64,000 nt of DNA from AWTP1-13 sp963832445 (GCA_963832445.1 CAWHUM010000010.1:744001-808000); one strand, 5' to 3'; positions 45,507 through 54,874 are shown, counted from the stretch's first letter. Numbers and translations: made by a program. Notes: generated by a model from the letters alone, not told the origin.

Positions 45507-47099
45507 TCAGGCCGTGGTGCGGATCAGGTCGGCCGCCTTCTCGCCCACCATGATCGACGGCGCATTGGTGTTGCCCGAGGGCATGGTCGGGAACACCGAG
45601 GCGTCGGCGACGCGCAGGCCCTGGAGCCCGTGCACGCGCAGCCGCTCGTCGACCACCGTGTTCGGCCCCTGGCCCATGCGGCACGTGCCGATCGGGTGAT
45701 AGGCGGTCTGCGCGTTGTTGCGCAGCCAGTCGATGATCTGATCGTCGGTCTCGACGTCCTTGCCCGGCAGGAATTCCTCGCCCCGCAGATGATCCATGGC
45801 GCGCATCTCGACGATGCGCCGGGCGATGCGGAACCCGTCCGCCAAGGTGCGCCGGTCGATGCTGTCGGCGAGGAAGTTGAAGCGGATGGCCGGCTGCGCG
45901 TCTGGATCGGAGGAGCGGATGTGGATCGAGCCCAGGCTCTCGGGACGTAGCTGGTAGCAGCCGACCGACATCGAGGGAAAGTCCTGCAGCTTGCGCTGTT
46001 TGGGGTCCTTCACCGAGAAGGGAACCAGGTGCAGCTGGATGTCGGGGGTCGCGAGCTCCGGTCGCGTCTTAAGGAAGGCAACCAGCGGCGCCGACGGCAG
46101 GCCGAAGAAGCCGCCACCGGTGGCCGCGTATTTGAGCGCCTGCGCCGCCGCACCCAAACCGCGGGCCTTGTGATTGTAGGAGACGCGGGGGTCCTTCACG
46201 CGCCAGACGAGCCGCGCGGCGATATGGTCGCGCAAGTTCTCGCCCACCGCCGGCAGTGCATGCGCGACGGCGATGCCGTGCGCCTTGAGCACGTCCGGCC
46301 GGCCGATGCCCGACAGCTCCAGCAGCTGCGGCGTGGCGACCGCGCCCGCGGAGAGAATGACCTCGCGCCCCGCGCGTGCCTCGATCCTGCGGCCCTGGTG
46401 CTCGTAGACGACGCCGGTGCAGCGCTGCCCGTCGAGCAGCACGCGCCGCGCTGGCGCCTCGGTGAGGATGCGCAGATTTGGGCGCCGCTTGGCCGGCTCC
46501 AGGTAGCAGTAGGAGACGCTCATGCGCCGGCCCTTGCGGATATTGGCCTGCGTCTTGGCGATGCCTTCCTGGTTCTCGCTGTTGTAGTCGGGATTGACCG
46601 GGTAGCCCGCTTCCGACGCGGCGCGGAACAGCGCGTCGTAGAGCGGGTTCTGGTCGGGCGCGATGGATACGTGCACCGGTCCGCCGACGCCGCGGCCGTT
46701 GCTGCCGCGTTTCTCGAAGTTCTCCATGCGCGAGAACAGCGGCGCCACGTCCTGCCAGCTCCAGCCGCGGGCGCCCATCTGCGCCCAGGTGTCGTAGTCG
46801 AGCGGCTGCCCCCTGACCCAGACGAGGCCGTTGATGGCGCTGGAGCCGCCGAGCAGCTTGCCGCGCGGCACCGGAATGGGGCGATTGGCGGTGCCGGGCT
46901 CCGGGTCGGACTCGTAGAGCCAGTTGGCGGACGGATCGTATATCAGCAGGCCGAAGCTGATCGGCAGGCGCGAATAGATATGGCTGGCGCGGCCGGCCTC
47001 GAGCAGCAGCACCGTCGTGCGCGGATCCTCGGTGAGGCGCGCCGCCAGCACGCCGCCGGCCGATCCCGAGCCGACGACAATGTAGTCGTACTGCTCCAT
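45507..47099 (-). CDS. GMC-family FAD-dependent oxidoreductase (choline dehydrogenase-like)
   Basis: 530 residues. The FAD Rossmann start DYIVVGSGSAGGVLAARL, the GMC signature GKLLGGSSAINGLVWVRG, and the active-site region TAYHPIGTCRMG with the catalytic histidine, followed by SVFPTMPSGNTNAPSIMVG, define the family. It oxidises an alcohol to an aldehyde. The substrate is open: choline, polyethylene glycol or another alcohol. Cytosolic, no signal. A molybdenum hydroxylase that could oxidise the aldehyde lies just upstream, which suggests, but does not prove, a shared pathway. Confidence 0.94.
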   Translation of the reverse strand: MEQYDYIVVGSGSAGGVLAARLTEDPRTTVLLLEAGRASHIYSRLPISFGLLIYDPSANWLYESDPEPGTANRPIPVPRGKLLGGSSAINGLVWVRGQPLDYDTWAQMGARGWSWQDVAPLFSRMENFEKRGSNGRGVGGPVHVSIAPDQNPLYDALFRAASEAGYPVNPDYNSENQEGIAKTQANIRKGRRMSVSYCYLEPAKRRPNLRILTEAPARRVLLDGQRCTGVVYEHQGRRIEARAGREVILSAGAVATPQLLELSGIGRPDVLKAHGIAVAHALPAVGENLRDHIAARLVWRVKDPRVSYNHKARGLGAAAQALKYAATGGGFFGLPSAPLVAFLKTRPELATPDIQLHLVPFSVKDPKQRKLQDFPSMSVGCYQLRPESLGSIHIRSSDPDAQPAIRFNFLADSIDRRTLADGFRIARRIVEMRAMDHLRGEEFLPGKDVETDDQIIDWLRNNAQTAYHPIGTCRMGQGPNTVVDERLRVHGLQGLRVADASVFPTMPSGNTNAPSIMVGEKAADLIRTTA

Positions 47100-47129
47100 G
47101 GCGTTCGATCCCCCAAGTATTTGTCGTTG

Positions 47130-48281
47130 CTACTTCCTCGCCAACTTACCGCCGGTCATCGGCCGAGGCACCCCCGTAGTGCCCGGGAACGTGATGGGCC
47201 AGCCCTGCAACGAGCGCACGGCAAGGTAGGCCCATGCCTCCGCCTCGACCGCATCGCCATCCAGACCCGCGGCCTCGGCCGGAATGACGGCATTCTCGAC
47301 GCGCCCGGCGATCATTGCCATCAAGGTCTTGTTCTTGCGCCCGCCGCCGCAGATCACCCAGGTGCTTGGTTGCTCGGGCATGTTGGAGCGCGCGGCTGCG
47401 ATTGCAGCCGCCGTGAAGGCCGTGAGTGTTGCGGCGCCATCCTCGATGGACAGGTGCGCGACGGGGTCGGCCGAGAAGGCGTTGCGGTCGAGCGACTTCG
47501 GCGGCACCAGGCCGAAGTAGGGGTGGGTGAGCAGCGCGGTCAGCGTATCCTCATCGGTGCGGCCGCGGGCCGCCGTGCTCCCCTCCTCATCGACGGCTCG
47601 CGCTGTGTGTTGCAGCATCCAGTCGTCGATCAGCGCGTTGCCGGGGCCGGTGTCGAACGCGAGCAATGTGCCGTCGCGGCCGATCCAGGTGACGTTGGCA
47701 ACGCCGCCGACGTTCACTACCGCCACCGGCCGCTCGGGAAGCTTTGCAGCCAGGGCCCGATGGTAGACGGGAGCCAGCGGCGCGCCCTGGCCGCCGGCTG
47801 CGGCGTCGGCCGCGCGCAGGTCGTACACGACGTCGATGCCAATGCGCGCCGCCAGCCGCGGCCCGTCGCCGATCTGCACCGTGAGAGCTCGTGCCACCTC
47901 ACCGGAGATGAGCTGCGCGACGCCGAACGGCTTCACCATCTCGACCTTGTGCAGGACCGTCTGGCCGTGAAAGCCGACCACGGCCACTGCGGAGGGCTGG
48001 AGCCCGCTGGCCTGCATGAACTGGAGGACTGCATCGGCATGGCGGTTCGTCAGCTCCGCCTCCACGCGCGCCAGGCAGCCCGGACGCGCCGATCGGTCTG
48101 TTAGATGAGCCGCATCCGCCAGTGCCGCCGCCAGGTCAGCGCGGAACCGGGCATCGTACGGAACCGTGCTACAGCCCAGCCGTTCAACGCGGTTTTCGCC
48201 GTCCGTCTCGATCAGCGCCACGTCGATGCCGTCCATGGAGGTGCCGCTCATGAGGCCCAACGCGCGCATCATCTTGCCCAT
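47130..48281 (-). CDS. anmK: anhydro-N-acetylmuramic acid kinase AnmK
   Basis: 383 residues. LGLMSGTSMDGIDVALIETD is the diagnostic AnmK phosphate loop of the ASKHA fold, and VVNVGGVANVTWIGRDG and LLAFDTGPGNALIDD are conserved nucleotide and sugar-binding parts. It phosphorylates 1,6-anhydro-MurNAc during cell wall recycling, giving MurNAc-6-phosphate. It is divergent from tyrS; AnmK next to TyrS is a recurrent arrangement in alphaproteobacteria. Start ATG 48281 follows an AGGA; two later methionines are possible. Confidence 0.95.
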   Translation of the reverse strand: MGKMMRALGLMSGTSMDGIDVALIETDGENRVERLGCSTVPYDARFRADLAAALADAAHLTDRSARPGCLARVEAELTNRHADAVLQFMQASGLQPSAVAVVGFHGQTVLHKVEMVKPFGVAQLISGEVARALTVQIGDGPRLAARIGIDVVYDLRAADAAAGGQGAPLAPVYHRALAAKLPERPVAVVNVGGVANVTWIGRDGTLLAFDTGPGNALIDDWMLQHTARAVDEEGSTAARGRTDEDTLTALLTHPYFGLVPPKSLDRNAFSADPVAHLSIEDGAATLTAFTAAAIAAARSNMPEQPSTWVICGGGRKNKTLMAMIAGRVENAVIPAEAAGLDGDAVEAEAWAYLAVRSLQGWPITFPGTTGVPRPMTGGKLARK

Positions 48282-48361
48282 GGACGGGGTCCTCGTGCAT
48301 GTTCCGCCAGCCTTGCGAACCTAACCGCGGACGCGAGCCCGCACAAACGGCGCTGACCGCC

Positions 48362-49614
48362 ATGGCCAAACATAGTTCCGATTTTCTCAACGTGCTCGAC
48401 GAGCGCGGCTTCATCCACCAGTGCTCCGACTTCGCCGGGCTCGACGCCCTGGCTGAGAAGGGCGAGGTGGTCTCCTATGTCGGCTACGACTGCACGGCGC
48501 CTTCGCTGCATGTCGGGCACCTGATCTCGATCATGATGCTGCACTGGCTGCAGCAGACGGGCGGCAAGCCGATCGCGCTGATGGGCGGCGGCACCACCCG
48601 CGTCGGCGACCCCTCCGGCAAGGACGAGACCCGGCGCATCCTGCCGATCGAAACGATCGAGGCCAACAAGGACGCCATCAAGGGCGTGTTCGCGCGCTTC
48701 CTCAAGTTCGGCAAGGGCCGCACAGATGCGATCATGCTCGACAACGCCGAGTGGCTGGCGCCGCTCAACTACATCGATTTCCTGCGCGACGTGGGACGGC
48801 ATTTCTCCGTCAACCGCATGCTGACCATGGACTCGGCCAAGCTGCAGGCTGGAGCGCGACCAGGAGCTGTCGTTCATCGAGTTCAACTACATGCTGCTGC
48901 AGGCCTACGATTTCGTCGAGCAGGCCAAGCGCTACGGCTGCAACCTGCAGATGGGCGGCTCGGACCAGTGGGGCAACATCGTCACCGGCATCGACCTCGG
49001 GCGGCGCATGGGCACGCACCAGCTCTACGCGCTCACCTGCCCGCTGCTCACCACGTCGTCGGGCGCCAAGATGGGCAAGACGGCGGCCGGCGCCGTGTGG
49101 CTCAACGAGGATCAGCTTGCCGCCCTACGACTACTGGCAGTTCTGGCGCAACACCGAGGACGGCGATGTCGCGCGCTTCCTGAAGCTGTTCACCACACTG
49201 CCGATGAGCGAGATCGCCAGGCTGGCGGCGCTGCAGGGCGCGGAGATCAACGAGGCCAAGAAGGTGCTGGCGACGGAGGCGACGGCGCTGCTGCACGGCC
49301 GCGAGAAGGCCGAAGGAGCGGCCAGAACGGCGCAGGAGACCTTCGAGAAAGGCGCCACTAGCGAGGGCCTGCCGACGGTCGAGGTCGCGGCCAGCGAGCT
49401 CGGCGCCGGTCTCGGCGTGCTGGCGGCCTTCGTCAAGGCCGGGCTCGTCAAGTCCAACGGCGAGGCGCGCCGCCAGATTCAGGGCGGCGGCCTGCGCGTC
49501 AACGACGCTGCGGTAACCGACGAGGCGCTGAAGCTCACGCTGGCCGATGTCGCCAACGGCGTCATCAAGCTCTCGCTAGGCAAGAAGCGGCACGTCCTGC
49601 TCAAAGTGGTATAG
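48362..49614 (+). CDS. tyrS: tyrosyl-tRNA synthetase TyrS, two frameshifts
   Basis: About 417 codons in three frames. N-terminal class I catalytic domain: YDCTAPSLHVGHLISIMM (HIGH-type HVGH), GGTTRVGDPSGKD and the tyrosine-binding QMGGSDQWGNI. The KMSKS equivalent is SGAKMGKTAAG. The C-terminal S4 RNA-binding domain ends with GGGLRVNDAAVTDEALKL. The frame moves at about 48845 (one base too many in CTGCAGG) and at 49117-49118 (extra T); without them it reads KLRLERDQELSF and EDQLPPYDYWQFW. An essential enzyme, so error in the sequence is the best explanation. Confidence 0.93.
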
Positions 49615-49626
49615 CGCCGCGTGCGC

Positions 49627-49902
49627 TCACCGGTCCTTTTGCGGTATCAGCATGACCGCGGCGCCGCTGTAGAGGCCGGCGACCAGGGTGGCAAAGCCGA
49701 AGACGAGCAGAGCGATCGGGGTGGCAGCGTCCGGCGACTGCCGCACAAGGTCGTGAAGCCCGCCCACGTTGGTCAGGACCAGCAGAAGTGCGAGCGCCGC
49801 ACCGAGCAGTGCGCCCATCGCCCAACCTCGCACGATCAACCTTGGAACCGGCGGCAACCGCGCGGTCGGGTCGAAGCGGTTGCGTCTCTCGGGGTGCGCC
49901 AT
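49627..49902 (-). CDS. small 2-TM membrane protein (91 aa)
   Basis: 91 residues. A basic N-terminus (RNRFDPTARLPPVPRLIVRG) precedes two hydrophobic helices (AMGALLGAALALLLVLTNVG and PIALLVFGFATLVAGLYSGA), with a charged C-terminus. No family name recognised, but composition and topology look real. It starts two bases before the end of the acetyltransferase gene upstream, so both are probably on one transcript. Convergent to tyrS. Confidence 0.68.
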   Translation of the reverse strand: MAHPERRNRFDPTARLPPVPRLIVRGWAMGALLGAALALLLVLTNVGGLHDLVRQSPDAATPIALLVFGFATLVAGLYSGAAVMLIPQKDR

Positions 49903-49904
49903 GG

Positions 49905-50429
49905 CTACACCTTTGGAGAGGTGGCGCCGCTATCGGCGGCGATTGTCCCAGAGTAGCGCGCCAGCGCGCCGGGCTGAAGCTCGGCCGCCAGCAGGCGGTT
50001 GGGGTCGACGGGGCCCGGCAGCGTGATCTGCCCCCAGGGGAGGCGGCGGAAGCCGAGCCTGCCGTAGTAGGGCTCATCGCCCACCAGCACGACCAACGCG
50101 ATGCCGGCCGCGCGTGCATCCTCCAAGGCTTTCGCAACGAGGCCGCGACCGTAGCCCTGGTTGGCCCAGGCGGGATCAACCGCCAACGGCCCCAGCAGCA
50201 GTACGCCGGCCTTGCCGGCGATGGTGACCGGCGTGAAGAGCACCGCCGCCGCCAATCGTCCGCCGATCAGGCACACGCGGCAGAACGGCGAGAACTCGCG
50301 GCTGCCGCCCTCGCGCACGCGATAGGCGGTACGCGCAAAGCGGCCGGGCCCGAACGCACGCGCGTGCAGGGCGGCGATCTCTGCGCCGTCCTCGGGCTTG
50401 ACCGGGCGGGTGATCGGCTCTGGATGCAT
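49905..50429 (-). CDS. GNAT-family N-acetyltransferase
   Basis: 174 residues. It has ITRPVKPEDGAEIAALHARA at the start, LGPLAVDPAWANQGYGRGLV (acetyl-CoA pyrophosphate loop Q-x-x-G-x-G) and VVLVGDEPYYGRLGFRRLPW, the Y-x-x-x-G-F signature of the family often labelled YhbS. Function is not predictable beyond acetyl transfer to a small molecule or protein. It is likely co-transcribed with the small membrane protein gene that follows. Confidence 0.9.
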   Translation of the reverse strand: MHPEPITRPVKPEDGAEIAALHARAFGPGRFARTAYRVREGGSREFSPFCRVCLIGGRLAAAVLFTPVTIAGKAGVLLLGPLAVDPAWANQGYGRGLVAKALEDARAAGIALVVLVGDEPYYGRLGFRRLPWGQITLPGPVDPNRLLAAELQPGALARYSGTIAADSGATSPKV

Positions 50430-50460
50430 GGCGCAGTCCGATACGACATCGAGCCTGCGA

Positions 50461-50779
50461 CTACGAGCGGAAAATCGTCGCCAGGTCGCGGGCGCCGTGC
50501 AGCACCCTCACCACCTCGATGCCGTCGCTGCGCGGGATGTAGAAGATGAGATACTTGCGGAAGCCCTTCACCGAGTGCCAGCCCAGCCCGGCCAGCGCCG
50601 GATTGCCGTAATCGCGAGCAGTGCCGATGCCCGGGGGACTCGAGCAGCAACTCCTCGGTTGCGCGCACCCCATCGACGAAGCGGATCGCCGCCGTCGGAT
50701 TGTTCTCGGCGATGGCGAAGGCAGCATCTCTGACGTCGCGGTCAGCGGCAGGGCGGCGAAAAATGCTGCGCTCTGTCAC
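50461..50779 (-). CDS. RelE/ParE-family toxin, one frameshift
   Basis: About 105 codons in two frames. It starts RRPAADRDVRDAAFAIAENN, then AAIRFVDGVRATEELLLESPG, and resumes with IGTARDYGNPALAGLGWHSV and FRKYLIFYIPRSDGIEVVRVLHGARDL, the typical ParE end (Y-L-I-F-Y, V-x-R-V-L-H-G-x-R-D). The frame changes at 50633-50637, a GGGGG run (one base too many). Together they match a ParE toxin that poisons DNA gyrase or, if RelE-like, mRNA on the ribosome; the sequence favours ParE. It overlaps the antitoxin stop by four bases (ATGA). Confidence 0.82.
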
Positions 50780-51051
50780 CTCGAACGCTTGCGCCTGCCC
50801 TTGGCGATCCGGGCATTCACCTCGCGCTTGAGATCTTCCCAGTAGGCGTCATCCGCAACGACGGGCGGACCGGATTCGAGGCCCTCGAGCAGCTTCGCCT
50901 CGAGCGTGGCCTGCGCCCGCTTCGCACGGTCGTCGCGAATGAGCGCGCGCACGTAGTCGCTGGCATTGGCGAAGCTGCCCTCGGCCACCCGCTCCTCGAC
51001 GAACTCGCGCAGCGCCTCTGGCAGCGAGACGTTCATAGTGGTGTTGCTCAT
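50776..51051 (-). CDS. type II antitoxin, ParD/CopG family
   Basis: 91 residues. The N-terminal ribbon-helix-helix TTMNVSLPEALREFVEERVA followed by SFANASDYVRALIRDD is the ParD DNA-binding fold (CC2985 type). The C-terminal half wraps the toxin (EDLKREVNARI). It heads the pair and probably represses it. An eight-base inverted repeat lies upstream (51080-51096). The lysine/arginine-rich end (KGRRKRSR) is basic. Assignment is firm at family level. Confidence 0.92.
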   Translation of the reverse strand: MSNTTMNVSLPEALREFVEERVAEGSFANASDYVRALIRDDRAKRAQATLEAKLLEGLESGPPVVADDAYWEDLKREVNARIAKGRRKRSR

Positions 51052-51070
51052 CCAGCATACTTAGCAGCAA

Positions 51071-51096
51071 TGGCAAAGATTGGCAAAGTTTGCCAA
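51071..51096. promoter_or_regulatory. probable autoregulatory operator of the ParDE pair
   Basis: TTGGCAAAGTTTGCCAA (51080-51096) is a perfect inverted repeat with eight-base arms around one central G. It lies 29 bases upstream of the antitoxin ATG (51051). TGGCAAAG also occurs directly repeated at 51071. Such sites bind the ribbon-helix-helix antitoxin. The rest of the 51052-51474 gap has no gene I can support. Confidence 0.6.
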
Positions 51097-51474
51097 CAGC
51101 CCTGGACGAGATTTTGCCCACCAAACAGTTCCGGCAGCGCGGAAAGAGAAACGGCCTCGGTGGTGCGGGCAACCGAGGCCGGCAACAGCCATTTGTGCCA
51201 GGATCCCCCGTCGGCTGCTGCAGCGTGAGCATGCCTTCTTATCGCCGCCGGTCCAGTCACGTTGCAATTCAGCGCATTGCATGTGCACACGGAGACCTGC
51301 TGGGCTTGCGAAACTGAATTGAGTGCCTACGTAGATTAGGCGTCATGCGCGGGGCGCTGGCTCCGACATTCCCAAAACGGGCTGGCGCCCACCCTCTTCT
51401 CCTACAGCCACGCCGCAGCCTTGGTGGTGGCATCGGCACGAGGGCCGCGCAGCGCGCTCAGCAAAGGGCACTGC

Positions 51475-51687
51475 ATGAATCAGCATGTGAGACGCAGGAC
51501 CGGCCCGCAACGGCCGGCGGGGGCGCGGCGACCGAACGGCGGCGCGAACGCGAGGCAGAACTACGAAAGATACCTGGCGCGCGCGCGCGAAGCGCAGGTC
51601 GCTGGGGACGTCGTGGAAATGGAGAACTGCTACCAGCACGCCGAACACTACTTCAGGCTCATGAGAGGTGCGGGCGATGAGCGGTGA
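51475..51687 (+). CDS. short DUF4167-like protein (70 aa)
   Basis: 70 residues starting MNQHVRRRTGPQRPAG. After a basic low-complexity stretch comes ARQNYERYLARAREAQVAGD followed by ENCYQHAEHYFRLM, the conserved core of DUF4167 (Y-x-K-Y-x-x-L-A-R-x-A...E-N-x-Y-Q-H-A-E-H-Y-x-R). Full-length members are usually two to four times longer, with a disordered tail; here only the core remains. Function unknown. It overlaps the start of the following small gene by 11 bases. Confidence 0.72.
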   Translation: MNQHVRRRTGPQRPAGARRPNGGANARQNYERYLARAREAQVAGDVVEMENCYQHAEHYFRLMRGAGDER

Positions 51688-51919
51688 CATCAGCTACAAG
51701 ACCCATATTCTTATCGGCATCCGGCCGAACGGTGTCATGACGGTCATCGCGGATTGGCCGCACGTGCCGAAGCAGGCCGAGGTCCAGCTGGAGATCGATG
51801 CGGCGCGTGACGGCTACGCAACGTTCGTGCTGTGCACGCCCACGTCGATACAGGCCGCCGGAGATGAGGGCGGCGGCGTTGCGCGGGACGGACCGTACGG
51901 AGGTCACCCGAGGGGCTGA
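51677..51919 (+). CDS. small hypothetical protein (80 aa)
   Basis: 80 residues from ATG 51677, overlapping the DUF4167-like gene by 11 bases in another frame. THILIGIRPNGVMTVIADWP and AEVQLEIDAARDGYATFVLC look like a small alpha/beta fold; the last 25 residues are glycine-rich and less convincing. No family recognised. The overlap suggests translational coupling. Tentative. Confidence 0.5.
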   Translation: MSGDISYKTHILIGIRPNGVMTVIADWPHVPKQAEVQLEIDAARDGYATFVLCTPTSIQAAGDEGGGVARDGPYGGHPRG

Positions 51920-51971
51920 GAGACTGCGTGATGCATGGATATTGCGGGGAACGTAGCCAATGCCCGCCGGC

Positions 51972-52349
51972 TCAAGCCGATGGCCCGGTGATGTCGGTCC
52001 TGTTCCAGTCCTGCCAAAGCTCGAACAGGGCAAGGGCTGAAACGATCGCGCCGAGCGTCCAATGCCAGAACCGAAGATGGTCTTGATGGGCGTAGTCGAA
52101 GATGAACGGCGAAGCGGATATCCAAAGGCCACATGCGAGCTGAGCCAGCTCTTCCCAGCGGCGCAAGCGGATCAACTCAAGCTGGGCGAGCATGAGCACC
52201 GCCAAGCCTATCACCGCCGAGTTCAGCAGGACCGCCGGCACCACCGGCTCATCGTAGAGCCAGGGACTGAGACCAATCAAAAGACCCAACATGAGACCGA
52301 CGCCGTCTTCCCACGTGCGATGCGTTTTCAGGATGTCTCTGATTGCCAT
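51972..52349 (-). CDS. SPW-repeat membrane protein
   Basis: 125 residues with four predicted membrane helices. The repeated S-P-W type signature appears as IGLSPWLYDEP and as ISASPFIFDYAHQDH, marking two SPW repeats (PF03779 type). It starts IRDILKTHRTWEDGVGLML. The family has unknown function and is thought to be an integral membrane protein. It stands alone between small genes; the plus-strand genes on its left converge on it. Confidence 0.82.
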   Translation of the reverse strand: MAIRDILKTHRTWEDGVGLMLGLLIGLSPWLYDEPVVPAVLLNSAVIGLAVLMLAQLELIRLRRWEELAQLACGLWISASPFIFDYAHQDHLRFWHWTLGAIVSALALFELWQDWNRTDITGPSA

Positions 52350-52574
52350 GATTCCTCCCGAAGCAGAGGAGTCTTGCTGCGATCATGTCTGCCCGACCAT
52401 GCGGGGCGCGCTACGGCGAACCAGGGGAAGCGCTGCGTGATGACACTGTAGCGACCATCGCGCGCAATCGCATGTGGGCAATCCCTATCACGGGTTTGCG
52501 ACGTGCAGCTCACGAATTCCGGGATGACCAGCCCATGCATTTTCTAATGCAGTCTCGGGATCACGCATTCCGGC

Positions 52575-53033
52575 TCACCACAACGGGCTCCGCGCCGCGC
52601 CGCCGAGCACCTCGGCGATGCGCCGGCGCACGCTGTCCGTAGCCTCGGCCGGCAAGGCGTCGCAGGGAAAGAAGCGCTGCTCGCGGACCTCCATGTTGGG
52701 TGCCGGCGCTTGCGGCTGCTGCCAGTCGCGCACCACGTAGAGCGCAATGTGGTCGCCAGGGAAAGCCTCGAAGTTGGCGTAGAGGCCGAAGAGTGGGGGA
52801 GGCCCGTTGAGCGCGATCCCCACCTCCTCGGCAAGCTCGCGCGCCAGCGCCTGCTCCACCGTCTCACCCCATTCCACGCCGCCGCCCGGGAAATGCCAGC
52901 CGGGCCGATAGCCGAGCCGCACCAGCAGCACGCTGCCGTCCGTGCGCAGCACCATGCCCTGCGCGCCTATGGTGACGCCCCGCTTCAAGCGCCAGTAGCG
53001 CTGCACGGCTTTGGTAGCGAGTTGCAGGAACAC
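52575..53033 (-). CDS. NUDIX hydrolase
   Basis: 152 residues. The NUDIX box GGGVEWGETVEQALARELAE-EVGI fits G-x5-E-x7-R-E-U-x-E-E-x-G-U. It is preceded by VLLVRLGYRPGWHFPG, the substrate loop of the fold. Such enzymes hydrolyse nucleoside diphosphates linked to other groups. Substrate not predictable. It is divergent from the metallophosphoesterase gene across about 90 bp. Confidence 0.92.
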   Translation of the reverse strand: MFLQLATKAVQRYWRLKRGVTIGAQGMVLRTDGSVLLVRLGYRPGWHFPGGGVEWGETVEQALARELAEEVGIALNGPPPLFGLYANFEAFPGDHIALYVVRDWQQPQAPAPNMEVREQRFFPCDALPAEATDSVRRRIAEVLGGAARSPLW

Positions 53034-53125
53034 CTTGCTGGCCTCCGGAGTGCTGCGCAGGCTGGTCTTTCAGGCGGATCGGCAGATTTGGCAAGCGGCT
53101 CGATAACGGTTAGGTGACTGGCGCA

Positions 53126-54055
53126 ATGACGACGGCCATCACCATCGCGCACCTGACTGACGTGCACCTGGCGCCCCTGAAGGGTTTCGGGCCGCGCTAC
53201 TGGAATGTGAAGCGCGGGCTCGGGTACGCCAACTGGATGCGCAAGCGCCGCCACGCGCATCTGAGCGGCGCGCTCGACAGCATCGTCGCCGACATGCTGG
53301 CGCAGGCGCCCGACCACATCGCCGTGGGCGGCGACCTTTGCAACATCGGGCTGCCGCAGGAGCATATCGCGGCGCTGCGCTGGCTCGAGAGCCTGGGGCC
53401 GCCGTCACGGGTGAGCGTCGTGCCGGGCAATCACGACATCTATTGCAGCATCGGCCGTGACCCAGGGGTGCAGCGCTGGGCCGCCCATATGGCGTCCGAT
53501 GCGCAAGGGGGCCGCTTGGCGGCGGGCGCGGCGGAGTTCCCATTCGTGCGGGTGATCGGCAGCGTCGCGCTCATCGGCGTCAATTCCGCAGTGCCGACGC
53601 CGCCGGCCATGGCCTGGGGACGGGTCGGCGAGCAGCAGCTTGCGCGGCTTGGCGCTGCTCTCGTCGCGCGCGCGACGCCGGCCTGTTCCGCCTGGTCATG
53701 ATCCACCACCCGCCGCTGCCGGGGCAGGCCTCGCGGGCGCGCGGGCTTAAGGATGCCGAGGCGCTGAAGGCAGGTGCTGATGGAAAAGGGCGCCGACCTG
53801 GTGGTGCACGGCCACAACCACACCAACATGGTGACGTGGCTGCAGGGACCGTCGGGGCCAATCCCCGTGGTCGGCGCACCGTCTGCTTCGCTCGGCCGGC
53901 GCTACAAGGAGGAGCCGCTGGCGCGCTACAACCTATTCCGTATCGAAGGCGCAGGCCCTTGGGCGATCGAGATGGTGGGACGCGGCCTGACCGAGCCGGG
54001 AGGCCAGGCCGTCGAGATCGAGCGCCGCCTGCTGGTCCCTAGCGCTCAGCTGTAA
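53126..54055 (+). CDS. metallophosphoesterase, two frameshifts
   Basis: About 310 codons in interrupted frames. The metal-binding motifs appear in order: LTDVHLAPL (D-x-H), VGGDLCN (G-D), VVPGNHDIY (G-N-H-D), MIHHPPLPG (H) and VVHGHNHTNM (G-H-x-H). The frame changes near 53674 (one base missing in a GCGCG run) and at 53769-53770 (extra G; without it it reads EALKQVLMEKGADLVVHGH). It is a calcineurin-like phosphoesterase, cytosolic. The substrate (nucleotides, phospholipids or UDP-sugars) cannot be told. Confidence 0.87.
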
Positions 54056-54248
54056 GTCGCGACAACCCTCCTTGGGAATCCGGCAGCGGCAGTACACAAA
54101 CTGTATCGCTGATGACCCCACTGGCCCGCAATCCCACCCCGGCGCCGGCCACAGGTACAGATTGTGAAGTTGATGGCAACCGTGCGGGGACTGACAATTG
54201 CCGCCGCTATCCCAGCGCGCCCGCGCCGGGCAGAAAGCGGAGGAAACC

Positions 54249-54722
54249 ATGTCAAGACATGCTCGCACGCTCGTCAGATCGGCCGTTGCAGGTATCCTGT
54301 TCGCGGCTTCACCCGCGGCCTTGGCAAACGATCACCAGATGATAAGCCCGCCCGACCTCAAATGGTCGGACGTGCCTTCCCTGCCTCCAGGCGCGAAGAT
54401 CGCCGTCATCGAAGGCAAGCTCAACGAGGCGCAGGCGTTCACCTTCCGCCTGAGCTTCCCGGCCAACTACAAGATCCCCGCCCACTGGCACCCCGCGGTG
54501 GAGCGCGTAACCGTGCTCTCAGGCACTTTCAACATGGGCATCGGCGACAAGCTCGACGCGACCAGGACTATGCCGCTGCCGGCAGGGTCGATTGCGATCA
54601 TGCAGCCCAAGACCAACCACTTCGCCTGGACCAAGGAGGCGACGGTGGTGCAGCTGCATGGCACGGGACCATGGGGCATCACCTATGTGAACGAAGGCGA
54701 CGATCCGAGGAAGAAGAAGTAG
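54249..54722 (+). CDS. exported cupin-domain protein
   Basis: 157 residues. A signal peptide (VAGILFAASPAALA|ND) is followed by a single cupin. The metal motif is IPAHWHPAVERVTVLSG, i.e. H-x-H-x3-E-x6-G, and the second motif includes MQPKTNHFAW (the later histidine). The GGAGGAAACC ribosome site before ATG 54249 decides the start. Probably periplasmic. Single-cupin proteins of this type are often DUF4437-like; the activity is unknown. Confidence 0.82.
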   Translation: MSRHARTLVRSAVAGILFAASPAALANDHQMISPPDLKWSDVPSLPPGAKIAVIEGKLNEAQAFTFRLSFPANYKIPAHWHPAVERVTVLSGTFNMGIGDKLDATRTMPLPAGSIAIMQPKTNHFAWTKEATVVQLHGTGPWGITYVNEGDDPRKKK

Positions 54723-54874
54723 GCGAGGACCCGCTGGCGCCGATGCATGAGCAGAGGTCATGGGAGGTCTGAGAAATTCTCGCCTCCCGGCCGGCGATAC
54801 AGCTTGGGCCGCGCCCGCCGCTCGCATATATGCTCTGCACAATCGGGCGAATCCGACAAGCGAAAGACCCCCTC

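Noticed and set aside
46029..48104. A plus-strand frame of nearly 700 codons opposite the GMC oxidoreductase and anmK
   Set aside because: It crosses two real minus-strand genes and has no recognisable domains.
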